Position numbers and translations under genes: made by a program
Origin: Deinococcales bacterium
Lineage (GTDB): Bacteria > Deinococcota > Deinococci > Deinococcales > Deinococcaceae
Assembly (NCBI GenBank): GCA_025359705.1
Contig: JANYFS010000331.1
Coordinates: forward strand, 1 to 7,800
Direction: 5' to 3'
Length of the DNA stretch: 7,800 bases
Shown here: positions 1 through 5,228 of the stretch, one piece after another
Position numbering within the stretch: the first letter of the stretch is position 1
Layout: the number at the start of each line of letters is the position of its first letter
The notes under the pieces: model-generated
Databases searched by the model: none
What the model saw: the letters and a program-made list of their open reading frames with translations, nothing else
What the model was told of the DNA's origin: nothing

Positions 1-35
1 GAAGGCGAAAGGGCGAGAAAAAGATAACGGCTCTA

Positions 36-81
36 ACAAAAATAAAAATCCCAGAATCACTCGAGGAGGGACTCGTCTGGG
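36..81 (-). terminator. Rho-independent terminator, minus strand
   Basis: Read on the minus strand, CCCAGA (76-81) pairs with TCTGGG (50-55). A second inner stem, CGAG with CTCG, lies around a short pyrimidine loop, and the right arm carries a six-base bulge. The outer stem is followed directly by the T-rich run ATTTTTATTTTTGT (complement of 36-49). This is the classical hairpin plus U-tract layout. It sits about 40 bp past the stop codon of the AT-rich gene at 121-558 and would end the minus-strand unit starting at 1053. The bulged stem makes its strength uncertain. A CTCGAG copy (60-65) forms part of the inner stem. Confidence 0.6.
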
Positions 82-120
82 TTGTGGCTTAATTCAATAA
101 ATTTTGTTGGCTACCCATTC

Positions 121-558
121 TTACCAAGAAACATTGATTTCACCAAAATTTGAATATATATAGATTTTTATTTCTTGGATCAGATTTGTAATAATATTTA
201 TAATTTCGTTATCATTAAATTGATGATTTGTTATAAATAGCTGGTTCGTAGATCTTAAATACCATGATTTAGATTTAAAATCCACATCAATAGAAAATAT
301 AGGATTATTTTCTGTATCTATTGAGTGATATTCAAAATTATGGATTACTCCAACTCCATAATCTTTTAACCATTTTTTCAATTCTATCAGCAATTCACCC
401 AAGGTAATTCTATCTCTGAACCATATTTCTCCATTAATAAGCACTTTCAGGTCTGATTCAAAATTATTTGGCAAAGATCCAGAGTAGGTTCTATTAAACC
501 ATTGTAACTGACTAAATTCGAATCTCACTTCACTGAATATGCAAATCATGCTGTCCAA
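121..558 (-). CDS. AT-rich hypothetical protein, possibly DUF7878-like
   Basis: This is a small soluble protein of 145 residues from the TTG at 558, or 142 from the in-frame ATG at 547-549. I cannot choose firmly between the two, because the ribosome-binding sequence upstream is weak (GGGGATGG before the TTG, GGA before the ATG). There is no signal peptide and no clear membrane segment. The predicted fold is beta strands then helices: an N-terminal EVRFEFSQL stretch, a VLINGEIWF strand, an amphipathic LLIELKKWLKDYG helix, a FEYHSIDTENNPIF segment and a C-terminal helix IINIITNLIQEIKIYI. From memory this order resembles small stand-alone DUF7878 or immunity-type proteins; this is a weak recognition, not a proven assignment. 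G+C is about 27% (113 of 420 bases at 121-540), against about 58% in neighbouring genes. It contains no CTCGAG. Both points suggest recent horizontal acquisition. It follows the DCC1-like gene by 39 bp and may be cotranscribed with it up to the terminator at 36-81. Confidence 0.65.
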   Translation of the reverse strand: MDSMICIFSEVRFEFSQLQWFNRTYSGSLPNNFESDLKVLINGEIWFRDRITLGELLIELKKWLKDYGVGVIHNFEYHSIDTENNPIFSIDVDFKSKSWYLRSTNQLFITNHQFNDNEIINIITNLIQEIKIYIYSNFGEINVSW

Positions 559-597
559 TAATCACCATCCCCATAAATTGCGAAGAACAATCCCACC

Positions 598-1053
598 CTA
601 CAAAAACCTTGCCCTGACCTCTGGCGTGGGAACCATGCACGCATCTTTTTTGCCAAACCAACGGTAGCGGTTGCGGGCAATAAAGCGGTAGACCCATTCG
701 CGCAGGGGGCGGGGGAAAACCCGTAACACCTCGAGCGCGGGCCAGTAACCTCCCAGATGGCGAAACAGTCGCAGAGCTGCGTCGCTACCTGTAAAAATCT
801 TGCGACCCTCGAGCAGTACCAACCCCTCGAGCGTAGGCAGTCCAAAGCGCAGCAGCAATTCTTGACCCGCCTCCGACTGCTGGGAGGCGAATGTGAGGCG
901 CTTTTTGAGGTCGTGGCGCAGTAAAAATTGCACGGTGTTGTCGCAAAGGTTGCAAACCCCATCGAACAGCACAATCACGCTCGAGTTGGCGCTCGAGTTG
1001 GAATAGGTGGGGGTTTGGGCCACCATTTTGGCGAAACTCTGGGGCGCTTTCAT
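598..1053 (-). CDS. DCC1-like thiol-disulfide oxidoreductase family protein (DUF393)
   Basis: A 151-residue protein of the DCC family, named for its conserved Asp-Cys-Cys. The opening motif VLFDGVCNLC (residues 28-37) carries the paired cysteines C34 and C37 of a thioredoxin-like CxxC site. The C-terminal signature IARNRYRWFGKKDAC (residues 125-139) supplies the third conserved cysteine, C139. Family members are predicted thiol-disulfide oxidoreductases; physiological substrates are generally unknown. There is no signal peptide, so it is probably cytoplasmic. The frame stays open upstream to a TTG at 1149, but that would run over the divergent DUF2721 start. The ATG at 1053 is preferred because TACACT, a good -10 box, lies exactly six bases upstream, which fits a leaderless transcript. 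An internal ATG at 1026 is a less likely alternative. The Ser/Asn-rich residues 16-25 are partly written by two CTCGAG copies (980, 992). Confidence 0.88.
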   Translation of the reverse strand: MKAPQSFAKMVAQTPTYSNSSANSSVIVLFDGVCNLCDNTVQFLLRHDLKKRLTFASQQSEAGQELLLRFGLPTLEGLVLLEGRKIFTGSDAALRLFRHLGGYWPALEVLRVFPRPLREWVYRFIARNRYRWFGKKDACMVPTPEVRARFL

Positions 1054-1065
1054 GGCTCGAGTGTA
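1054..1065 (-). promoter_or_regulatory. Leaderless-type promoter (-10) for the DCC1-like gene
   Basis: On the minus strand TACACT (complement of 1060-1065) is followed by six bases, CGAGCC, and then the ATG at 1053. Transcription starting 7 nt after the -10 box would begin at the A of the start codon. No convincing -35 box is visible. A CTCGAG copy (1056-1061) overlaps the last base of the -10 box and most of the gap. Confidence 0.55.
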
Positions 1066-1122
1066 GCAGGGTTTGAGTTGCTCGAGGGGGACAAAAGCAT
1101 GTCCTGATCTTGGAAAGGGCGA

Positions 1123-1134
1123 TACAATACCCGC
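1123..1134 (+). promoter_or_regulatory. Leaderless-type promoter (-10) for the DUF2721 gene
   Basis: TACAAT (1123-1128) is followed by the six bases ACCCGC and then the ATG at 1135. There is no Shine-Dalgarno sequence between them. The spacing is the same as at the three other leaderless-type starts in this window. The -35 region (near 1100-1105, TGTCCT) is a poor match. Confidence 0.55.
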
Positions 1135-1647
1135 ATGGATTCCACCCAAATCGCTTCGAGCGTTCTTAGTGCCATGATCACCCCTGCTTTACTGGTCTCG
1201 GCGGCGGGGACTTTGGTTTTTTCCACCAGTAACCGTTTGGTGCGGGTGATTGACCGCGTGCGGGTGCTGGCCTCCGAAGCGCTGAAATTTGAACTCAACC
1301 CCCATACCCAAACCCTCTATCAACCCGCCCATATTTTGGATCAGTTACCACTGCTGCGCCAACGCCTGATGCTGTTGCGCGGGGCCATGAGCCTGCTGTA
1401 CATGGCAATCAGTTTGCTGATCGCCACCAGTGTCAGCATTGGGATCGTGAAGCTGCTCGAGTGGCCTTGGGGCGGCAATGTCACTTTACTTTTGGGGATG
1501 AGTGGTTCGGTAGCACTGCTGCTCAGCAGTATTTTATTGGTGCGTGAAGCACATCTTGCGGTGGACTCGAGCGCCCATGAGATGAGCTTTTTAGAAACCC
1601 ACCTCGAGGAATTTGCTCATTTGGATTTGGTGAATCGCAAGAAATAG
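1135..1647 (+). CDS. DUF2721 family membrane protein
   Basis: A 170-residue integral membrane protein. The N-terminal part SAMITPALLVSAAGTLVFSTSNRL (about 12-35), followed by a basic RVIDRVRVL segment (37-45), is the characteristic DUF2721 opening: a helix beginning ITPA, then an asparagine and an Arg/Asp-rich turn. Two further hydrophobic helices lie at about 84-106 and 115-137. Between the first and second helices is a loop with LLRQRLMLLRGA. The C-terminal tail from about 138 is hydrophilic and acidic (HLEEFAHLDL). No enzymatic function is known for the family. It occurs in cyanobacteria and Deinococcota among others. The gene is transcribed away from the DCC1-like gene and converges on the response regulator gene, with 13 bp between the two stop codons. 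The start is fixed by the -10 box six bases upstream. CTCGAG appears at 1456, 1566 and 1603. Confidence 0.85.
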   Translation: MDSTQIASSVLSAMITPALLVSAAGTLVFSTSNRLVRVIDRVRVLASEALKFELNPHTQTLYQPAHILDQLPLLRQRLMLLRGAMSLLYMAISLLIATSVSIGIVKLLEWPWGGNVTLLLGMSGSVALLLSSILLVREAHLAVDSSAHEMSFLETHLEEFAHLDLVNRKK

Positions 1648-1660
1648 GTGCAAGAAATAA

Positions 1661-2308
1661 CTACAACCAACCCTTATCCCGTGCCACTCGAGCCGCCTCC
1701 ACGCGGTTGTTGACAGAGAGTTTGGAAATCACTTCCGATAAATAATTCCGCACCGTGCCTTCGGAGAGCTTCATCTGCTTGGCAATCTGTCCGCTCGAGA
1801 GACCCTCTTCCGCCAAACGCAACACCTGGCGCTCGCGCTCGGTCAGGGGGTCGGCTTCGCCCCAGGCATCGGCGGCAAGTGCGGGGTCGATAGCCCGCCC
1901 GCCTGCATGAACCGTGCGAATGGCAGCCGCTAAATCGCTCGAGGAGGCATCTTTGAGCAAAAACCCCCTGGCCCCCACCTCGAGGGCGCGGCGTAGGTAT
2001 CCCGCACGTCCAAAAGTGGTCAGAATCACCACCCGAATGGGTAGATTGCGGGTTTTGATCTCGGCAGCCAGCTCGAGTCCCGTTTTAAACGGCATTTCGA
2101 TGTCTGTGACCAGCACGTCGGGCAAGTTTCCCACTAGTAGCATGGTGAGAATCCCCTCGAGCGCATCCCGCCCATTGCTGGCCTGCCCCACCACTTGCAA
2201 ATCTCCCTCGAGCGAAAGCAGGGCCGAAAGCGCCCCCAGCACCATGTTTTGATCTTCCACCAAGAAAATCCGAATCAAGCAAGGGGGGTCAAGTGCCACT
2301 TCACTCAC
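1661..2308 (-). CDS. NarL/FixJ-family response regulator, DesR-like
   Basis: A two-component response regulator of 215 residues. The receiver domain (about 12-130) has the acidic pocket E18/D19, the phosphoacceptor D69 in VLVTDIEMP, the conserved threonine at 97/98 in VVILTTF and lysine K119 in FLLKDA. The LuxR-type helix-turn-helix (about 153-212) has the hallmark LTERERQVLRLAEEGLSSGQIA and then GTVRNYLSEVISKL. Phosphorylation by a sensor kinase normally promotes dimerisation and DNA binding in this family. The closest general type is the DesR subgroup (VEDQNMVLGALSALLSLEG), which controls membrane-linked processes in some bacteria; the target here is unknown. The start is the GTG at 2308, which overlaps the TGA of the upstream TPR-like gene as GTGA, so translation is probably coupled. 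No histidine kinase gene lies in the window. Confidence 0.92.
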   Translation of the reverse strand: MSEVALDPPCLIRIFLVEDQNMVLGALSALLSLEGDLQVVGQASNGRDALEGILTMLLVGNLPDVLVTDIEMPFKTGLELAAEIKTRNLPIRVVILTTFGRAGYLRRALEVGARGFLLKDASSSDLAAAIRTVHAGGRAIDPALAADAWGEADPLTERERQVLRLAEEGLSSGQIAKQMKLSEGTVRNYLSEVISKLSVNNRVEAARVARDKGWL

Positions 2309-3168
2309 TCTTCACCCAAGTTTAGCGAGTGGTTCAGCAAAGCCGTCACCACATCTTGAGCTTTATCCATCAGGCCAAATATTCCGATCTGGCGCACTTT
2401 TTCCAACGCCTCGAGCGCGTAGGCAGGGTCATTTTGGCCCAAACGCAGCATAATTTGGATTTCCCAAAAAGGCCAATTTAAGTCCCGCACATGGGCCAGA
2501 ACCCCCAACAGATCGTGCTGAGGTTCGGCGCGGTGCAGGGCCAAGTGTGCGCGTACAAAAGAGAGATGCCGCTGGTGGCTGCGCTCGAGGGCTTTGAGTG
2601 CGGTTTGGTAGGCTTTGCGTTTGCTGCCCCAGTAGGCGTGGGCTTCGCTAAGCACTGCTAGCAAGTAAGGGTCGGCCTCTTTGCCAATCATCTCGGAGAT
2701 TTTTAGACCCTCTGCCAGCACAAGCAGGGCCAACTTGCCATCTTCGCGCTCGAGGCAGAGTTCGCCCTTTTGCCAAACGGCAGGCACGGTCAGGCTGGCA
2801 TCTTGGTTTTCCCGCCCTTCGGCAAGGGCCAAGTCCACCTCGGCTTCGGCGTGGCTCGAGTCTCCGATGTGCCACAAAGCATTGGCACGGCGCAAAGAAA
2901 ACCAGCCCCCAGGCGTATCGCCCAGCACCTCGAGCGCCCGTGCGCCTTGCCCCGAGCGGGTCAGTGAAGCCGCCAAATCGATCCGCACCTCGGGGGTTTG
3001 GGGCAATGCCTCGAGGATGGTTGCGGCAAGATCGGCGCGGCCCATGTGCCACAGCATTTTGGCATCGGCATGGCTGGACAGCTCGAGTCCCAAAATCGCT
3101 TTATCGGCTTCCTCGAACCGTTTTTGTTGAATTAAGTGTTCAGTATGCGCCCTTGCCTGCTCCATCAT
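2305..3168 (-). CDS. TPR-like repeat protein in operon with response regulator
   Basis: A 287-residue, predominantly alpha-helical, apparently soluble protein with no signal peptide or membrane segment. It consists of helical hairpins with degenerate tetratricopeptide-like spacing. Examples are ARAHTEHLIQQKRFEEADKAI (5-25), a unit at about 63-85 (DLAASLTRSGQGARALEVLG), AEAEVDLALAEG (107-118), a unit at 133-160 and EAHAYWGSKRKAYQTALKALERS (175-197). Such folds are protein-interaction scaffolds. The catalytic part of a histidine kinase is not present (no H box, N or G boxes). The gene overlaps the response regulator gene by 4 bases, so the two products are probably made together and could act in one signalling pathway; that is inference. 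The start is the first of two tandem ATG codons at 3168, six bases after a TAAAAT -10 box. The exact family is not recognised. Confidence 0.8.
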   Translation of the reverse strand: MMEQARAHTEHLIQQKRFEEADKAILGLELSSHADAKMLWHMGRADLAATILEALPQTPEVRIDLAASLTRSGQGARALEVLGDTPGGWFSLRRANALWHIGDSSHAEAEVDLALAEGRENQDASLTVPAVWQKGELCLEREDGKLALLVLAEGLKISEMIGKEADPYLLAVLSEAHAYWGSKRKAYQTALKALERSHQRHLSFVRAHLALHRAEPQHDLLGVLAHVRDLNWPFWEIQIMLRLGQNDPAYALEALEKVRQIGIFGLMDKAQDVVTALLNHSLNLGEE

Positions 3169-3180
3169 CAGAGCATTTTA
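3169..3180 (-). promoter_or_regulatory. Leaderless-type promoter (-10) for the TPR-like/response-regulator operon
   Basis: On the minus strand TAAAAT (complement of 3175-3180) is followed by GCTCTG and then ATGATG at 3168. The six-base gap would place the transcript start at the start codon. The -35 region (near 3198-3203, CATTCT on the minus strand) is poor. This promoter would drive both operon genes. Confidence 0.55.
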
Positions 3181-3212
3181 GCGGACTGGGGTGATTCAGA
3201 ATGAGAGCCATG

Positions 3213-3315
3213 CTCGAGAGGGCGTGAGTCGCTTCGCTCGAGGGCGAGAGGGCGAGAGGGCGGGAAAAAGCTCGAGGTTAAGAGGGTAGGAGCATGAGAG
3301 GGTAAGAAAAAGATT
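3213..3315. repeat. Purine-rich GAGGGCGAG-type repeat tract
   Basis: The plus strand carries repeated GAGGGCG/GAGGGTA units, with GAGGGCGAGAGGGCGAG visible at 3240-3256. Two copies of a GGG(C/T)(G/A)(A/G)GAAAAAG module lie at 3258-3270 and 3300-3312. The module recurs at 11-23 near the left edge of the window. The 15 bases GGGCGAGAAAAAGAT at 11-25 match 3300-3314 at 13 positions. The units are imperfect and non-coding, and their function is unknown. Confidence 0.55.
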
Positions 3316-3335
3316 GTTGGGCTAGTGCTTTCTTG

Positions 3336-3386
3336 ACGAAAAACGAACCACGAATCACGAAAAACGAACCACGAAAAACGAACCAC
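3336..3386. repeat. Short direct repeat, three copies of ACGAAAAACGAACCAC
   Basis: The 16-mer ACGAAAAACGAACCAC occurs exactly at 3336-3351, 3357-3372 and 3371-3386. The first two copies are separated by GAATC and the last two overlap by two bases, so the repeat periods are 21 and 14 bases, both multiples of 7. The tract lies 50-100 bp upstream of the SPFH start. It could be an iterated binding site or simply a slippage-derived repeat. Confidence 0.75.
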
Positions 3387-3424
3387 AATGCAACTCGAGC
3401 CACCCCAACACCGTAACAAGACTC

Positions 3425-3431
3425 GAGGTGG
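3425..3431 (+). promoter_or_regulatory. Ribosome-binding site deciding the SPFH start
   Basis: GAGGTGG lies five bases before the ATG at 3437. A longer reading from the GTG at 3428 would place the start codon inside this Shine-Dalgarno sequence, so the ATG is preferred. Its first bases (GAG) are the 3' half of the CTCGAG copy at 3422-3427. Confidence 0.7.
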
Positions 3432-3436
3432 CAATC

Positions 3437-4420
3437 ATGCCCGTAGGATTCATTATTTTGGCGCTTGGTGTGGTCTTAATTATCTTCAGTCGTCAGAATG
3501 CTAAGCAGGCTCCACTGGCTCGAGTGGGGGTTTTTACCGTGGTGGCGGGTGCCATTGTTACCGCACTCTCGAGCGCTTTTGTGGTGGTTCCTGCGGGACA
3601 GGCGGGAGTGGTTTTTAATGTACTAAGCGGGGTACGCAATGTTTCGCTCGAGGAGGGATACCACTTTATTTTGCCTGGAGTGGAGACCGCCACACTGTAC
3701 GATGCGAGATTGCAAGAAATGACCCTTTCCAAGAAAGGCGAGGATGGCCCCGACCTAGACGAAAGCATCAACGCCCGTTCCAAAGAAGGTTTGGAAATCA
3801 GCGCCGATGTCACGGTGCAGTTTCGAGTCAAACGCCCCGAGGTTCCTGACCTACACCGTGATTTTGGCCCCGACTATATCCGCACGGTGATCCGCCCCCA
3901 AATTCGTTCCAAAGTGCGCGACGGCATCGGGCAATTCAACGCCGCCGACCTGATCTCCACCCAACGCACCGCGCTCGAGGCTCGAGTGACCGAAGGACTA
4001 CGCAGCGAGTTTGCCAAAAGCCATATCGAGTTAATTACTGTGCTGTTGCGCGAACTGCGGATTCCAGACAGCGTTGCCAAAGTGATCGAAGAGAAGCAAA
4101 ATGCCGAGCAGCAAGTACAAATCGAGCAGAACAGGTTGCAGCAAGCCCGCATTGCCGCCCAGCGCAGTGTTGCCGAGGCTCAAGGGCAATCGCAGGCGGC
4201 TTTGGCACGGGCGCAAGGTGAATCTCAGGCGCTGCGTTTGCGCGGGCAAGCCCTCAAATCCAACCCTGAAATCATCCAGCTCACCTTTGCTGAAAAGTTG
4301 GCCCCCACCATTCAAACCATCATACTTCCCAGCAATGGAAACTTCTTGATGGGTATGGATAGTTTGCTTAAATCTCGAGCGGCAGAAGTAACACCTGTAG
4401 CCCCTGTTAAAAAACCTTAA
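3437..4420 (+). CDS. SPFH/prohibitin-like membrane protein
   Basis: A 327-residue SPFH (stomatin/prohibitin/flotillin/HflKC) protein. Two hydrophobic segments open it (about 2-18 and 30-51), the second leading into VVPAGQAGVVFNVLSGVRNVSLEEGYHFILPGV (50-82), a typical prohibitin-type start of the SPFH domain. The domain runs to about 210 with ISADVTVQFRV (121-131), YIRTVIRPQIRSKVRDGIGQF (148-168) and a LLRELRIPDSV turn (203-213). A long Glu/Gln/Ala-rich coiled coil follows (about 213-270). The C-terminus LTFAEKLAPTIQTIILPSN (282-300) is also prohibitin-like, ending in a short VAPVKKP tail. Family members form large membrane-bound ring or cage assemblies. HflKC and prohibitins enclose and modulate the AAA protease FtsH. 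The ftsH gene lies about 2.6 kb downstream on the same strand, so a functional link is plausible but unproven. The ATG at 3437 was chosen over the GTG at 3428 because of the GAGGTGG ribosome-binding site. Confidence 0.92.
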   Translation: MPVGFIILALGVVLIIFSRQNAKQAPLARVGVFTVVAGAIVTALSSAFVVVPAGQAGVVFNVLSGVRNVSLEEGYHFILPGVETATLYDARLQEMTLSKKGEDGPDLDESINARSKEGLEISADVTVQFRVKRPEVPDLHRDFGPDYIRTVIRPQIRSKVRDGIGQFNAADLISTQRTALEARVTEGLRSEFAKSHIELITVLLRELRIPDSVAKVIEEKQNAEQQVQIEQNRLQQARIAAQRSVAEAQGQSQAALARAQGESQALRLRGQALKSNPEIIQLTFAEKLAPTIQTIILPSNGNFLMGMDSLLKSRAAEVTPVAPVKKP

Positions 4421-4454
4421 AATTGGCTCGAGATTACTCATAATAGAGGAAAAT

Positions 4455-5087
4455 ATGGAATATAAACCCCCTACTTATGTTTTGTTATTTTTCGCTTTTT
4501 CAGTTATATTCTTATTTATTTTTGTTAAAATCTATGGAGTACGGGAATATTCGGATTATTGTAAAAATTCCCAGATAAAAAACATTAAAAATTCAACTAA
4601 TTTTCAGATTTCAACAAATTCTCTATTTTTAGTAGTGCCAAATTGTGATAGTTTTGAATTTACTGCGTATAATCCATTTCCAGAATCTTATACTGTAATT
4701 TGGTCAGAATCGAGAATTATTATTAATAATATTCCCTATTATGCTTTTGTTGATGCTCCAAATGTATCTAGAGGGTGGCCAAGTGATATCAGTAGTAGTT
4801 TTAATTGTAGTCAATCTGGAGTATGTGGTGTAAATGAGAGAGTTCGTCGCGATTTTTCTCAACCTTTAATTGTTGAAACAAATGAAACAAGAAGTATAAG
4901 CATATCTCGTTTTTTTCCTATTATTTTTTCAAGGCCCTCAAGATATGATGGTAGAATTCAAATAACTACTGGTGGAACTTTTAGTTTAATTGATAATGCT
5001 GTAACTACTTTATCAATTGTTTATATTTATAAGGATAAAAAATATAAAAATAACTATAGTTACATGCTCGTCCCAAAATCATCGTAA
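4455..5087 (+). CDS. AT-rich hypothetical membrane-anchored protein
   Basis: A 210-residue protein of unrecognised family. One hydrophobic helix (about 8-27, YVLLFFAFSVIFLFIFVKIY) follows a short N-terminus. It is either a membrane anchor or an uncleaved signal, so most of the chain (about 30-210) is probably outside the cytoplasm. That part is rich in Ser, Asn, Tyr and Ile and has alternating hydrophobic stretches suggesting beta strands (SLFLVVPNC, YTVIWSESRIIINN, GRIQITTGGTFSLI, TTLSIVYIYKD). Four cysteines (36, 64, 118, 124) could form two disulfides. A good ribosome-binding site AGAGGA (4445-4450) lies four bases before the ATG, unlike the leaderless starts of neighbouring genes. G+C is about 28% (165 of 580 bases at 4501-5080) and there is no CTCGAG inside, in strong contrast to both flanks. 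It therefore looks like an acquired gene placed between the SPFH and DUF1800 genes. Function unknown. Confidence 0.75.
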   Translation: MEYKPPTYVLLFFAFSVIFLFIFVKIYGVREYSDYCKNSQIKNIKNSTNFQISTNSLFLVVPNCDSFEFTAYNPFPESYTVIWSESRIIINNIPYYAFVDAPNVSRGWPSDISSSFNCSQSGVCGVNERVRRDFSQPLIVETNETRSISISRFFPIIFSRPSRYDGRIQITTGGTFSLIDNAVTTLSIVYIYKDKKYKNNYSYMLVPKSS

Positions 5088-5228
5088 TAATAGAGTTATC
5101 ATCTTATACAATTTCTAATCTGTATATCATAAACACACTTTTTCACAAATCATCTCACCCAGCCGTTTTAAAATAGGCTCGAGCGAACAGCAATTGCAGC
5201 AATTGGGCAAAATGGGGAGGGGTTGACC
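5088..5228. other. AT-rich to GC-rich transition upstream of the DUF1800 gene
   Basis: The first 70 bases stay AT-rich and belong compositionally to the gene before. Normal composition and the first CTCGAG copy (5178) return from about 5160. TAAAAT at 5169-5174 could be a -10 box for the DUF1800 gene, with TTCACA at 5142-5147 as a poorly spaced -35 (21 bases). I see no convincing terminator hairpin after the stop codon at 5087. Confidence 0.35.
5214..5222 (+). promoter_or_regulatory. Ribosome-binding site deciding the DUF1800 start
   Basis: GGGGAGGGG contains the core GGAGG (5216-5220), which is eight bases from the TTG at 5229 but only two from the TTG at 5223. The downstream TTG is therefore the better start. 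No ATG in this frame lies nearby. Confidence 0.6.

Larger units (their letters stand above)
3169..3436. other. Repeat-rich divergent intergenic region
   Basis: About 270 bp between the start of the minus-strand TPR-like operon and the start of the plus-strand SPFH gene. It holds the operon's -10 box, a purine-rich repeat stretch (3213-3315), three exact copies of a 16-mer (3336-3386), five CTCGAG copies (3213, 3237, 3271, 3394, 3422) and the SPFH ribosome-binding site. TTGACG at 3333-3338 looks like a -35 box, but no matching -10 lies 16-18 bases downstream. I therefore cannot name a promoter for the SPFH gene. An open frame crosses it on the minus strand (3168-3434), but its translation is only repeat-derived. 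Confidence 0.6.

Noticed and set aside
546..974. Cys-rich 142-codon open frame on the minus strand
   Set aside because: It lies in another frame of the well-supported DCC1-like gene and shows no recognisable domain; a shadow frame.
1054..1149. N-terminal extension of the DCC1-like protein to the TTG at 1149
   Set aside because: It would overlap the start of the divergent DUF2721 gene, has no family similarity, and the -10 box six bases before the ATG at 1053 fixes the shorter form.
1663..1710. ACAACC/GGTTGT inverted repeat as a bidirectional terminator between converging genes
   Set aside because: The arms are 36 bases apart, one arm lies well inside the response regulator coding region, and no T-tract follows.
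2681..3130. 149-codon plus-strand frame opposite the TPR-like gene
   Set aside because: Ser/Pro/Arg-rich translation typical of antisense reading of a GC-rich gene; no ribosome-binding site or domain.
3333..3361. Sigma-70 promoter with TTGACG as -35 for the SPFH gene
   Set aside because: The -35 is good, but at 16-18 bases spacing the sequence is CACGAA-like with no TANNNT, so the promoter cannot be supported.
3336..3386. Possible minimal CRISPR array
   Set aside because: The repeats are only 16 bases, two copies overlap, and the single gap is 5 bases; there are no spacers and no cas genes.
3168..3434. Open frame of 88 codons on the minus strand in the intergenic region
   Set aside because: Its translation is repeat-derived (Phe/Ser/Arg-rich from the ACGAAAAACGAACCAC and GAGGGCG repeats), it covers the promoter of the TPR-like operon, and it has no family features.
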